From Parasponia andersonii (lineage: Eukaryota; Streptophyta; Magnoliopsida; Rosales; Cannabaceae), in assembly GCA_002914805.1 (NCBI GenBank), contig JXTB01000033.1:121897-185896 (forward strand): 64,000 nt of DNA, in the 5' to 3' direction. The notes under the pieces are model-generated. The model made no database searches and had not been told where the DNA came from. It was given only the letters and a program-made list of their open reading frames with translations. The translations under genes were made by a program, and so were the position numbers. Shown here in pieces: positions 35,285 to 52,622 of the stretch; position 1 is the first letter of the stretch; each line of letters starts with the position of its first letter.

Positions 35285-36067
35285 TGTGAGGCTCGTTCCT
35301 AAATCATGTACCAAGTGGACGATAAAGTACCTGAACAGGTCACAGGGGAGCACACCATCCGACACGTGTCTAAAATGACTGATTAAAAGTCACACGAGTC
35401 GCACGTGATGCCGTATGGGCCCGTGGGCTGTCGGAGGCCAGGGTAGAATCCATCCCAGACCTTGGACGGATTCAGCCCAGTCTAATTTCTACCTCGACAG
35501 TTGGGGGGTCAAGAGCCTCGAGGGTTTTCCGCCAAAAGACCATTGGAGGAGGCGTATTGCTCCAGACCCAGACAAGACATTTAATGCGATCTTAGGTAGG
35601 TGCACGTATTGGGCAAACTATTCTGAAAGAACGGTAGTTTGTCAAAGTCTCGCCCCTGACAGGTTCGAGCCATAGGGGACGGCGGAAAGTAGGTCACGAC
35701 GATGCAAGAGAAATCACGATAACCTCGCGCCGTGATTTCTGAAGTAAGTCATGATGAGAAAATATACTCAATCCTGGGATTGAGAGCCAAAAAGCTCCTA
35801 GTTCCAGGATTATATATACGAGCTCTACTTCCCCCTGGAAAATAGACAGATAGACATATACAGAGAAAAACTTAATCTTTGTTACTCAATTTCAGGGAAA
35901 AACAACTGACTTAAGCATCGGATAGTCTTTGCAGGTGGCCAACCCCGCCTCTCTAACCCGACCTGAAGTTGAAAGCACTCTGGGATAGCAACGATACATG
36001 GACAGTTGGTAGATACAACATCAACAGTTTAGAGACACGAATACAGCTAGTAAGAATCGCACCAACA
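35285..36067 (+). repeat. 3' LTR of the Tat element
   Basis: 783 bp, starting TGTGAGGCTCGTTCC and ending GCACCAACA. It is the partner of the 5' LTR. Differences are spread along the whole length, many of them transitions. Confidence 0.93.
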
Positions 36068-39000
36068 CTTATATATGATGTTATCACAATGAAACACCTT
36101 ATTACCAAAGAGATACTAGCTAGTTGATCAATTGCTAAAATGTACTGGCATTCTTATAAATCTGAGATTGAATTTCATAAAAGTTATGCTATCACATAGT
36201 TGAAATTTACGTGGTAGAATCTAGAGATCTCAATATTGATTTTAAACGATAGTGTACGCACTTGTTAATTAGATCATATCAGAATTTATTAATCAATAAA
36301 ATAAATGTGTAACCTCTAAAACAAATCTGCATAATTATGTACACGTCTATTTTTGTTTTTTTTTTTCTTGGTCACTTGGAAAGAAGTATTCGAAATCATG
36401 ACATCTACATCAAAGACACATGTAGTTTGGGGTTCGTTCAACTAGCGAACCCATCCAATTTGGGGGAAAGTGCTAATGGAAAGAAAACCGTCCAAAAGGA
36501 AAAACTACAACGAGCGGGTGATATCGTATGAATCTACCAAAGAAAATTGACAGTTGAGGTTTCCATTTCCCAGTACGGTTTCAAACTATACTGCTCGCTC
36601 AATTTTCAATAATTATTAAAAAAAAACTCTTTCAATTTTGATGTTGTGCATTCATTTGATTAATGTTTCAATTGTCAAAACATATTATTTTGAGTTTATT
36701 GAGTCAAGGGAAATGGACCACACAACTACCAGGAGTAATTTTAGTTAAAACGACTGTTTATGACTATTTTTTAGAATGACTTTTTTCGGACAAGTGAAAA
36801 ATTTTGTCCTTTTCTTGACCATCAAATCTTTAATTTATGACCATTCATCACATCTCAAAAATGTTACAAAGTTTTTGATTAGTCATAAAAAGTTATTTTT
36901 GAATCAGTGTCATGAAAAATTATTCTGAGCCCAAATATTCCTAGTCGGGCCCTTTTCCATTTATTTAAATCGTATCTACATGAAGTTTTAATTACGAACT
37001 CTAGTATTAAAATGTCATTTTAAATTTTAGAAAAAAATTAGCTGGATAATTATTTTTTTAAATTGATTTAAGTAAATATTTATATTTTAAAAGTTATAAC
37101 TAAATGTCTATTTTTTAAAAATTTCAATCATAAAGTAAGTTATATTTCCATTTTTATCGAAAATTAAGTTAGATATTTATTTGATCATTAACTAACTTTT
37201 GGTCCAAAAATAATTAAATTTCTAGTCAACCCTAAAATAAATTTAGTAATTCATGTCAACTATTTACTACAAGTGGTGAGGATAGAGCTAGAAATAAATT
37301 TTGTCTAACGAAGACTATAATTATATTTTATTTATTTATGGAACTGTTTTATAATTTTTCTAGTGGGAACTTTGTGTACAATCTAAAACTAAAAAGAATT
37401 ATAATATATATATAAATTGTTTGCCTTTTTACAGAAATGAGTGGGTGCTTAGTAACAAGTGCCTCCCTGCAAGTGGTAATTTAGAACACAATATAGTTAT
37501 ATGTTTAACACGAAATTAATTCAAATTAAGGTCATCAATTATTTTTTTTATTAAAATGTATCATAACATACTAACATAATTATTTTTTAAAATAAAATGG
37601 TTGACATTAAATTACTAAACTATGTAAAACTAAATTTTAAAAAAATCAGTTAAAGTAAACAATTTTTGTATTTTCATGCAGAGGAATGTTTTATCTTAAT
37701 GTTTAATATGTTTACTTTATTATGTTTTATAATAATATATAAATGTGAGATTTTTCAGTGTTATTCAGACAATAAAACGCGAGGTGGAAAATAGATTCGT
37801 CCTAGCATTGCTTTTAGCAATGTTGTATGATATTGATTTTCATTAAATAAGTAATAAGTAGAAATTGACACACACACACGATACAAAACTACTACTCTTA
37901 CCTACTATTTACTATTTATTCATAGAATACTAACTCAAGGACAAAACTCCAATATACAATTAATTTTCTTTTATTAGAGAAAAAAAATCAACTTTTAACA
38001 TGAAAATTTAAAAAATTCGAATTCCTCACCTTTTACCCAAAGAAAAAGAAAAAAAAAGTTTCTTGTTTTATTATTATTAATTATATATATTTTTTTTGGA
38101 AAAACATGATTATTATAATTATTTTGGTTAATTATAATAATACTTACGCGGTAATAGTTCATGAATTGTGTAATTATTATAATAATGACTATTTTGTCAT
38201 AAATTGTTAAATATTAAACAACAAAAGTCATTACAAAACACACAATTTAGTAACTATAGAGTGAGATTCTAAATTTTTAACTTGTATAGTAAACTACCAA
38301 AATTTATACATCTATTGAAGTAATGATCATTTCTTTTATACACTGTTAAATTTTTAACAGAAATCAATTATGTGTAAAACATATAATTTGATAAACACCA
38401 CTAAGAATGAGAATCTAATTTATAGAATTAAATAATGCTTAATTATATATTTTATTTACAATTATTTCGTGTTAAAAAACTAATATTTTGAGAGAATAGA
38501 CTATTACTGTAACAATTTGATAATCCATGAGCTATTAACATAGTAAATTAAAAATTCATGAGACAAAATATTATAATAAATATTATTTAAGAGTCGTTAC
38601 TCTAATTAACCCCTAATTTTTCAACCCAGGGCCAAACAGCCGTCCCTCCCCGCTGCAAAATACCTGGAAGAAATAGGTCCCGTAGCCACGGGGATTTTAA
38701 CAGTACCAAAACTGTCGTTTACGGCGCGTGGCCTTCCCTGCAATGACCAAAACGCCCCTACAACCATCAGTACAGTACTGGCAGTCGTCGTGTCCGCTTC
38801 TGTAAATTCCAGACAGTGCGGAGTCGCCCGCAGCTGCAAACACAGTGGCAAGTGTTAACTTTTTTTCATTTTTAATTCAATTTAAAAAATAAGGCCGTGC
38901 GACCGCGGGATCCGTAAAACATCCCAACCACTAATCGCACGCCACGTCACCATATACTTGCATATCGTATACATACATGTATGTATTAGTCATACATACG

Positions 39001-39215
39001 TATGTATTATGTACATCCTAAAAGCTGTCGTTTGAGAGAGCTAGTAGCAGAATCTGAGTCGGAAAGAACAACAAATCGTTTCCCCCTCCCCCTGGAACGA
39101 TGTGAAAAGAGTCCTCTGGAGAAGAAGAACAACCTCTTCGGTCTCCTTCAACAGTCGTCACTTTGGGGGAAAATAAAAAAAATTCACTAAAATACTCCGA
39201 AAAAGCCATTCACTG
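36068..39215. other. Intergenic, upstream of the CID gene
   Basis: No gene is recognised. Most of it is very AT-rich. GC rises at 38630-39130 close to the CID gene, and that part probably holds its promoter region. It contains GCGTGG, CCACGTCA-like and ATACATACATGTATGTAT (palindromic) sequences. Confidence 0.5.
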
Positions 39216-39223
39216 TATATAAA
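39216..39223 (+). promoter_or_regulatory. Candidate TATA box of the CID gene
   Basis: TATATAAA lies 301 bp upstream of the ATG, in the context CACTGTATATAAACTC. A transcript starting about 30 bp later would have a leader with the long pyrimidine run at 39238-39266. Other starts are possible. Confidence 0.5.
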
Positions 39224-39523
39224 CTCGATTCAAGCTCTTTTCTTTTTTTTTTTTTTTTTTTTTTCTTCCCTTAATTGTAATAAATAAATGAATATATTAT
39301 TCCTAAGCTTTGTTGCTTCTTTGTCATTTCTTAATTTTTCGTTTTCTCCGTAGTGACATCGAGGCAATTTGTTTTGTTTTAGAACTTTAATTTTAATTAA
39401 TTTTTGTTTTCTTTTTGTGATTTTTCTTTGGGTTTTTAGGTCTCCATTTCCTCAGTTGATCACAGCGACAGTAATAAAAAAAATAAATTAAAAAAAAAAA
39501 GGAAAAAAGAAAAGGCCAAATCC

Positions 39524-42500
39524 ATGGCAGTGGTTGAGAATGCTGGAGTGGAATTAGGGAGGAGCGTGGGCCCTGCTTCGGCGAATCGGAGCGTGGAGGA
39601 GGAGGAGGCGGCGGCGGCGGCGGCTGGTGGCGGAACGAACGATCAGGATCAGTCGAAGCAGAATGGCCAAGTACGACACCGTATTGATCCGAGTTTGCAT
39701 CAGAACAACAATGGTCCGATTCTGAGACCTCACGATCAGGGTCTGTTCATTCCGGCGCCGGTGGTTCAGCGTGGGTTTGATCACGGCGGCGGAAAGATCG
39801 GTGGAGCCCAGTCGATGCAGGTGGCTGGAGTAGGGGGGCAGGTTCACCATCATCACCATAATCATCATCAGCGATCGAACGGTGGGGATTTGCAGATGAA
39901 TGGGGATCATCATGTTGGGGAGAGCTTTAACAGGGATATGAGGGAGTTGAGGGAGCTCTTCTCGAAGCTTAATCCCATGGCGGAGGAGTTTGTGCCTCCT
40001 TCACTTGCTAACGGCCATGGGTTTAACAATAACTATGCTGTTATGCATAACAATAACGGCAACAATAGAAATGGGAACTCTAATGGCTTCAATGCTCGAC
40101 GGGTAAAAAGTCTTTCTTTTTGTAAACTTCAAGTCTTTTCATTTTCGTTTGAAAGTTTGTTTAGTTGTCGGGAAAAAAAAAATGAGACCAAGAAAGTTGA
40201 GAAGTCCATGATTTTTTTTCTTTATATTTTTTCGGGTATTGTAGCATGATTAGAGTCATTAGACCAAAATGTCGTTTTGGGGTTTGGCTCTATTGTTTAG
40301 AGGTTGTATGGAGTTTGAAATGTCGTGTGAAGACTGGGAAAAAAGATTTAAGATTTCGAACTTATTGTTACTTGAACTCTAGTCTTAATAACCACATTGA
40401 GGAATGAGCAGTTTGTTTACGGTTGTTGTTTTCTCAGAGGAACAACCAAGGGAAACGGAGAATGAACAGCAGGACAAGCATGGCACAGCGAGAAGATAGA
40501 ATTCGAAAGACAGTGTATGTTTCTGACATTGATCAACAGGTATGCCATTTCGCAACTTGTCTCTGGGTTGGTATTACCTTCCCGGTGAATGCAAGACTAA
40601 TTCAGTGGTTAATTGGGACATAGGTCACTGAAGAACAGCTTGCAGCTCTTTTTGTCAGTTGCGGACAGGTAATGGTGCTCATTGAAAGATATTTGAACTG
40701 ATTAAAATTATGCATTTGCACTGTTTCCCTTATTGTTTTATCTCACTCCTTTCAATTGCTGAAAAATGATGATTGTCATAAGAGTGGAATTAAGATTTGG
40801 ATATGAAACAGTTTTCCTCATCTGTTTTCTCTTTTAATTGTGAAGGTTGTTGATTGCCGAATTTGTGGCGATCCCAATTCTGTACTTCGTTTTGCCTTCA
40901 TTGAGTTCACTGATGAAGGTAGTCTTGACCATATGACCTCGTCACTGGTCTATATAATTGTGAAAGGGTCTCTGTGTCGATTATCAATCCGAGGACCTTT
41001 TGGTTGATTGCAACTTTTTGTGTCTTACAGAAGGTGCACGTGCTGCTTTGAGTCTGGCAGGGACAATGCTTGGATTTTACCCGGTCAGAGTACTGCCCTC
41101 TAAGACAGCTATTGCACCAGTTAACCCGACATTCTTGCCAAGGGTATAGAACTGTGCTTTCATGACTGTTGCACTTTTTCTGATCTGGAATGTGCCAATC
41201 ATTTTGAAATTAATGATTTCCATTTAACCTATGCAGACTGACGATGAACGTGAGATGTGCGCAAGAACTATTTATTGTACAAATATCGACAAAAAGGTGA
41301 TTTTCTTGTATAGTCTATAGTTGAACATGGTTCAAAGTCTCTGTAAAACATTTTACACGTTTTGCTTGGTTTATCTTGTACAGGTTTCTCAAGCTGATGT
41401 TAAACTCTTTTTTGAATCAGTCTGTGGAGAGGTTATTGCTTTTACCAAAGCTTTGAACATTCTCTTTGCTTTGAACATTCTCTTTCTTTATAATTCTAAA
41501 GGCCTCAATACAATTTTTAAGGGCTGCATTTACAAACATCTATTCTTGTGCAGGTTTATCGCCTAAGGCTTCTTGGGGACTATCACCATTCAACTCGTAT
41601 TGCATTTGTTGAGTTTGTTATGGTATCTACCTTTTTTTCTCTTCCTGTGTCCTATATCTTTTGTCGTTGTGTATAATATGCTTTCCTTTCCTGCATTTTA
41701 GTTGTTATAAGGTGTAAAAATTAGTGAAGGGTCTATTGTGCAAGTGGGGATTATAGATGACCATGTCTAGTGTAGAGGAAAATGTTTTGATTCTTGAGAA
41801 TCGAAGGTGTTCGTGGTTATGTACTTGATACTGATATATTTAGGATAATAAGACTTAGGAAAAAGATTTAAAAACACAGCATAATTGGGATTAGAAATAT
41901 ACACTGCTAGCAATTGAATATATATATGTACATAAACTGAAATTAAAGGAACAATAAATAAATATAGACAAGATAAAAAAAATAGAAAACTAATATTTAT
42001 TGATCTTTGAATTTTGATTACAAAATTCCCAAGAACAGAAGGTTGATAAATAGGATGCTTTGTTTACCAATTTGAAAAGTAGCTTGTAGTGGCCGTAGGA
42101 ACCCCTTTGTCCTGTAATAGAATAGCAAATTTCGAAGGCTTCTGTTTCCAAGTTCCTTAGGATCACTGTCCCATACATCGTGTATTCAGCCCTAATAGAA
42201 TCTTTGAGCTGAACTACATATTAGGGGAAGCAATAATTATTGATTTTCCTGTCTCACGTGTTGGATGTGACGGTACCATCTTTCTGATATAACATGGTTG
42301 CATGATCCTTCATATAATACTCTTTAATTTGTTGTTTAGTCTTTTTGGACATGGCTCAAGTGAAACTGGTAGTATGGTAGAATATCTCCTTTATAATTAT
42401 CATTTATATTTAAGAGCAAGCGTGACCAATGTCTCACAATGTAGTATCATCATATTCAAGAAGGACGAGTGTCCTCCCTTTGGCCCTTCATTTATTAAAT

Positions 42501-44645
42501 TGTTTATTGTTCATTCTATTCTTATTTTATTTTTTTTCGGGGTGTGGGAGGGGGAAGGGGGAAGTTCTTGAGAATCATACGCAACTTGCCATAAGGGAAA
42601 ATTGAAGCCTTCCATTTCTTGCTATCCATTAAAGTTACTGCTTCGTTGAGATCCATTTACTCCTCCTGGCCCTTTAACGTGTCTGAAGTTACAAGTTAAT
42701 TAGAGATTTGGATGATTAAACTTTATATTTGATACCATATTGCTGGTGGTCAGATTTTACTGTGTTAGAATATTAGAAACCAAAATTGCTAGATCATGGC
42801 GTAGTGTGTCCCTACTCTGTTGGTGAGAGCACCTTTGGTAGCTTGGCATTGTAATTCTTAGATCTCTGCTCGTGCTTTTGGGTTGGTTTCCTTTCAATTA
42901 CTTCTTGAGTGTAGTTTTATGCAATGCATTGGTGAGGGGCGCAATGTGCATCCTTGAGTGTCTGGACTTGACTGCTCGCTTGGGGGCAGATTGGATCTAG
43001 CCTTATTTTTGGGGATTCGCTTTGTCAATATCCTAGGATTATTTAGAAGTCTCATAGGCTTGTTGTTTGGTTTGACATTGTTTTGCTTTCCTGAAATTCA
43101 ATCCATAAACTATTCTTGCGGTGTTACTACGAGTCTTGCCCTAACATTGCCTTGTATAAATTGGTGAATAGAAACAAATATGGTATTCGTTTTTAATTAT
43201 GAGAATTCTTTTTTCTTTTTAGTCTTTTGTTCTCCATCTACAATCTTTTAGTCTTTTCCATCAATAATGGTTGTGTCATGAGAATGCTCATCATTGCCGT
43301 CTCTACTGGTGTTGGGTGCATCTTTTGAGTATTGAGTACTTTATTCTGGAATCTGGATATCCTTCAGTACAATTGTCCTTTAGATCTTTTCTCTTATTGG
43401 TTGGATATATTGTATCTTGGGCAAGTTTAGATTTTTAGACCTATATAGCTTTTTTATTATGTTTTTCCATTTTGTTTCCTTCTTTGGAAATAAAGAGATG
43501 CTTGACCGCCAAAATCTGTTCTTTGTTCTTTATGGGTACTTAGCAGAATTATAACCATTTTGTTTATTGGTTTCAATGCTTTACACGATAGGAGATTTTT
43601 TAGGTTGGTAACAAAAGAAACATCCACATCTTTTTTCCTCCCTTCTTTGGTGTTAGTCAGATCTTGATTTGGTTTCTCATCTTTGGCCTGTTGGAAGGCT
43701 AGGTACAAGGGAGAGGATTTTTACACTGAGAGCAATTCATTCTTTTAGTTTGATTCAGTATGAGCTCCATTCAGATACATTTTGGGTTTTATTTTTTTAA
43801 TTATAGAAAAGGAAAAGAGAAAAGTATGTGTTTTTTTTTTTTTTTTTTTTGGCAATTGATATTTGAAAATTGTAATTTGAAAGAACGTAATAGGACAACA
43901 GTAGTTTTTGTTTGGCCTTGAGAAAGAATAAGTTTCAGATAGGAATTATATTAGGGTAAGAGTAAGGTTTAGACTTGTATTTCCAAAGGGCTTCCTGAGG
44001 TAGACTTGAGAGCCTCTCAAGGTTGAAGACCCTTGGAGACTTTTTAGTCCAAAGTGCAAGCACTGTTTCAAAAGCCATGAAAAACATCAACACAGAGAGT
44101 GAGCATTTGGAAATTCATAAATCTCAACATCTTTGTATGAACTCCATAGAAGAATGCTGCATGTGGCAATTTGACTAGCTTGATGAAATTTTACTTTTCA
44201 TTTGTTGAAAAGGAAATTCGTGATTGTCGTTTGATTTTTCCGTCTCTTGCTACCGTAACTGTGGATATGACCAAATAGTTAAATAAACTTTTATTTTTTT
44301 TTTTCACATCTCCTAATCAGCTTTATGTAAGGTATATGGAACATATAGATCCTCGAAAACTATAACTCCAGATTGTTTTCAGAAGTTTGATCGAATTATG
44401 ATGTGTTGTGCAGGCTGAAAGTGCAATTGCTGCTCTCAACTGTAGTGGTGTGGTTCTGGGGTCGTTGCCGATCAGGTGGGACTGCATACTATTTTCATAT
44501 TCTCCTTCTTGAAGATGCTGATTTGTTATTTTTATTTTTAAACTTTTACCACTTTTCTCGTTAAGCTCTGGTATTGTGCATGAACAGGGTAAGCCCATCA
44601 AAAACACCTGTTCGGCCCCGTGCTCCTCGTCTTCCCATGCATTGA
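39524..44645 (+). CDS. CID11: PABP-interacting protein with PAM2 and two RRMs (CID11/CID12 type)
   Basis: Ten coding exons: 39524-40102, 40438-40539, 40624-40668, 40846-40918, 41031-41143, 41237-41296, 41384-41431, 41554-41622, 44414-44475 and 44588-44645. All introns are GT-AG, and together they encode 402 residues. The N-terminal half is low in complexity (Ala/Gly run, His-rich HHHHHNHHQ, Asn-rich). It holds the PAM2 motif LNPMAEEFVPPS at about 149-160, which binds the MLLE domain of poly(A)-binding protein. A basic segment GKRRMNSRTSMAQREDR follows, a likely nuclear localisation signal. RRM1 begins KTVYVSDID (about 217) and RRM2 RTIYCTNID (about 314). The end is SPSKTPVRPRAPRLPMH. The architecture is that of the Arabidopsis CID8-CID13 group, and the RRMs suggest RNA binding. 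CID11 is preferred over its paralogues because of the neighbouring genes. Intron 8 is unusually long. Confidence 0.92.
41623..44413 (+). other. 2.8-kb intron 8 of the CID gene
   Basis: The other introns of this gene are 84 to 335 bp, but this one is 2791 bp. It separates the beta-strand segment IAFVEFVM from the last helix of RRM2. I see no transposon ends or coding domain in it. It has a T22 run near 43831 and a G-rich stretch near 42540. Confidence 0.8.
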
Positions 44646-45826
44646 ATCCATCGTCAGCTCTCCACTGTCCAGACTGATTTTTTTTTGTTCCAGATCAAAT
44701 ATGTTAGTATTATACACCCATGTAAAGATGTTTTTGATGTCTATGGTCGGTCTGATATATATACCTGTCCTGTGCTTCCCTGCCTGGGATCTTTGATATT
44801 ATAGTGGCTATTATGTTTATTCTAGAGTTATAGAGTTGGACGGAACCTCGAGGCGTTGGAAGATTTACATGTACCTGAATTGGGTTTTTCCCAATATTCA
44901 AACACTTTCCTGCTGTTTCTGACATATGATTACCCTTGAAAGCAGTCTCTTTTTAACTTTGATGAAGTGGGTCCGTTCTGTTATTGCGTGTTAAATGTTA
45001 ATTAGCAAGTTAGCATTCACATTGCCATTCTCCAAAGTAAGTTTGAAAGTGTCCAATTGTTGAATATAATGACTGGTTAAATATAGCATTTTCCCATATG
45101 ATTTTAGTGACCAAAGACATTTTTGCTTTCTGTCTTCCTTCGGAATTGATGTTGTAAGACCAGTAGAGAACTTTAAGCTTACTTTTCTGAGTTTTAGAGG
45201 CCCTTGAATCGCACATATTTAGTCCTAGTTTAGCCCCTGATACTTTCGAAAGTCCATTCAAGCCCTTACAATAATAGCCCAGAGTGTAAACTACATTAGA
45301 ATTTTGGACGGATTATCTTGATATCTTGCTGCATTGGTCTATTTATACAGTATTTAGAGTACTCTTTCCAAAATTGAGATTGTTAACATTTTGGGCTATT
45401 TTAAAATCCAACCAACAGTTTAACGGCTAAAATGGGACTTTCAGAAGTATACGAGCTAATTGGGACTGAGTGCATGATTTAAGAGCCGTTAATGTTTTTA
45501 CTACTTTGTTATAAGGCGCCGAGTTTTTGTGCAAGTTACTCGCAACTTCTGGTTCATCTTACCTTGAGCAAAAAGATTCATGTTCTTCAAATACTTTATC
45601 GACTGAATTTAAGATAGCTTAGTGATAATATATCAAGGCCGTCATACTAGTATTCAGTACATCTCAGTGTATAATCAGCGAACTTTAATTTACTCTGTGA
45701 GATATCTATATATATATATANACTTCATAGTGATCGAGCAGACTCTAAACTCTCATTCGTACAAGTCCCCAACTATACAAGAAAAGCAGGTGATGGAGGC
45801 CATTTTTGAAGAATTGAATGAGAAGC
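44646..45826. other. Convergent 3' region between the CID and ADH-like genes
   Basis: The first few hundred bases are presumably the CID 3' UTR. The two genes are transcribed toward each other. A short (TA)n with one N lies at about 45706-45721. No further gene is seen. Confidence 0.55.
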
Positions 45827-50532
<4,706 letters not shown>

Positions 50533-50624
50533 TGGTTTTTCTAACAAGGAGTTTTATGAGCAAAATATGTGTTGATTGAGAGTTGGGTTTGTCATATGAT
50601 ATTTGTCAGATGCATGTACGTGTG

Positions 50625-50632
50625 TATATATA
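50625..50632 (-). promoter_or_regulatory. Candidate TATA box of the ADH-like gene
   Basis: TATATATA (TATATATACACAC on the minus strand) lies 93 bp upstream of the ATG. This is a good position for a core promoter with a short leader. Confidence 0.6.
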
Positions 50633-51449
50633 GAAAAAGCGATGACCATGTGGGTATTATTTTTTTTTTTTCAACTGTAAGGATGAGACCGGTATTTCAC
50701 GAGTACTGTAGGTTTAACATTTGTTAAGGATGGCAAATAACTCAGGAAGAACGACTTAATTTAAGGCGCGTCTAATAAAAAGTTTAAATGAAACATCTAT
50801 AATCTATTAAGGTTATTCTGTTGCCTTATTGGGTCAAAATGGGACAATTCTTTTTCAGCCATTCATATTATCACAACCCAAAATTCCGGCTAGTGGCAGA
50901 AGAAGAATTTCGCAAAGAAAATTCTTTGATTTATTTGAAAAACGTCTAAAAAGATTTAGTTTTATAAAACGGTCCATTTTAAATAAAATATTTGAAATTT
51001 CATCCCGTGAACCTCTCCTATAGTTCGTATACACCATTAAATATAGATCGAATAAATACAATAAAAAATGTAAATAAAATATAAGTCCAAGCATCATTAT
51101 CATCCACGTTAAGAACAAACACTAGAATGACATACATGAGTTCACAGACAAATAGAATGTAGTAATTTTAGTTCAATACTAAAACAAAACTCAAACAGTC
51201 CAAACACCATAACAACACACTCCAAATATTATCAAGATAACGAACTACAGTCAAGATGACCCCTTACTCTTCTTGATCTCTAAAGTCGCACTGGGCACCA
51301 GCTGAGAAAAGGAGGAAGGGAGTGAGCATAAAATACTCTGTTTTATGTTCGGTCGAAAACATTTTTTTTTCTTAATGATGAAAAGTTCCTACATGGTTGG
51401 TTTAAATCCAAAATATACATATACACACCTATAAACACATACATACATG

Positions 51450-51450
51450 T

Positions 51451-51502
<52 letters not shown>
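51450..51502. repeat. Compound (CA)n(TA)n microsatellite
   Basis: About nine CA units run directly into about seventeen AT units, inside the probable solo LTR. Confidence 0.9.
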
Positions 51503-51508
<6 letters not shown>

Positions 51509-52378
51509 GTATGATCAAAACCATCAATCCATATGTACATGACACAAATCAACCCATACCTATGAGCTCACATTCTCTCATCTGTGGAAACTCAAGATGA
51601 TGACACTAAGTGTACCTAATAGCATGCCTGACACCTAAGCCGATACTCAGAGAGGATATCTATGTGTCACCTACCAAACTTGAAGAGACAACTGAATTGC
51701 CTACACTTATCAAATGGAGAGGTAATCAGAAGTAACAAAACTCCACGTAGGTTTACGAATTCTATACTAACGGTAGGGTACGCAGCACCACATTGTAAAC
51801 CCATGATGCTAACACGATGCTCATGTATGATCCTATGACATGTGTAACACAGAACTGAAGTGTGAAAATAATTGTACTATAGTTTTTCAATAAAATAAGC
51901 ATATTAGGTTCTTATAAAAAAATGAGCAGCATAACGACTCTATTTTTNTATCATACCATCATAGTCCATTACGTATGTTCAAGAAATTCAAAAACTATAT
52001 TTGTTCTCAAGTGTTGCAGAAAATAAGTTTTATTCAAAAATAGTATAAAACGAAGGTAAGTGAATCCCTACCTCACAAGAATAATGATACCACGCTATTG
52101 AATCCTCAAGGTGTCGTTGACGATCGTCCGGAGGATCAGGAACTAATTCCAAGCCATCGATCGTCTTCTTGCGAAAAACCAACTTCTCAACGGAACTTCA
52201 AATCCACAAACGGAACTCTTCACTAAATCTCTAGCATCCAAAATAGCTAGGTTAGACATATAATTTGTCCAATTCGGGTCTGGGCCTACACCAGACCAGT
52301 GACACGTAAATCGAGACAAATCTTAGCAGTCTGATTTTGATTTTTATGCCAGTCACCAATATAGGTAATGTATATATA

Positions 52379-52622
52379 GGTTGCCAATCCAATAGGTATT
52401 TTTTTTCTTTACCTATGGGTAGGTATTTTTTTTTTTAGCCGTTGGATCACCATCTAATGGGGATCCAATGGCTATAATGAAGTGCCTGAAAAGACGTGCA
52501 TCATTAATGCTCTTTCTCTCTCTTACTTTTTACAATAAAAAAATGTGCATGCTAAATTTTCATTAGCTAAATTGATACCTACCCATAGGTAAAAAAAAAA
52601 AATACCTACTGGATCGGTGCCC
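52379..52622. mobile_element. MITE with about 45-bp terminal inverted repeats
   Basis: The left end GGTTGCCAATCCAATAGGTA followed by a T run and ACCTATGGGTAGGTA is mirrored at the right end, whose reverse complement reads GGGCACCGATCCAGTAGGTA, a T run and ACCTATGGGTAGGTA. The 244-bp element is non-coding. It sits between TATATATA tracts, so a TA or longer AT-only target duplication is likely but cannot be delimited. It is inserted in the probable solo LTR. Confidence 0.8.

Larger units (their letters stand above)
23708..36067 (+). mobile_element. Ty3/gypsy Tat-lineage LTR retrotransposon, degenerate
   Basis: A 12.36-kb element bounded by related LTRs (23708-24497 and 35285-36067). The internal order is gag, protease, RT, RNase H, a second RNase H, integrase, two tandem arrays, an antisense ORF, a polypurine stretch and the 3' LTR. 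Two RNase H domains plus a long spacer with an antisense frame before the 3' LTR are known features of the Tat branch (Grande, RIRE2, Retand and Ogre relatives). Flanking bases are TTTAT on the left and CTTAT on the right, a 5-bp target duplication with one mismatch. Many in-frame stops and at least one frameshift make it non-autonomous. LTR divergence is clearly above 10 percent by eye, so the insertion is old. Confidence 0.92.
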
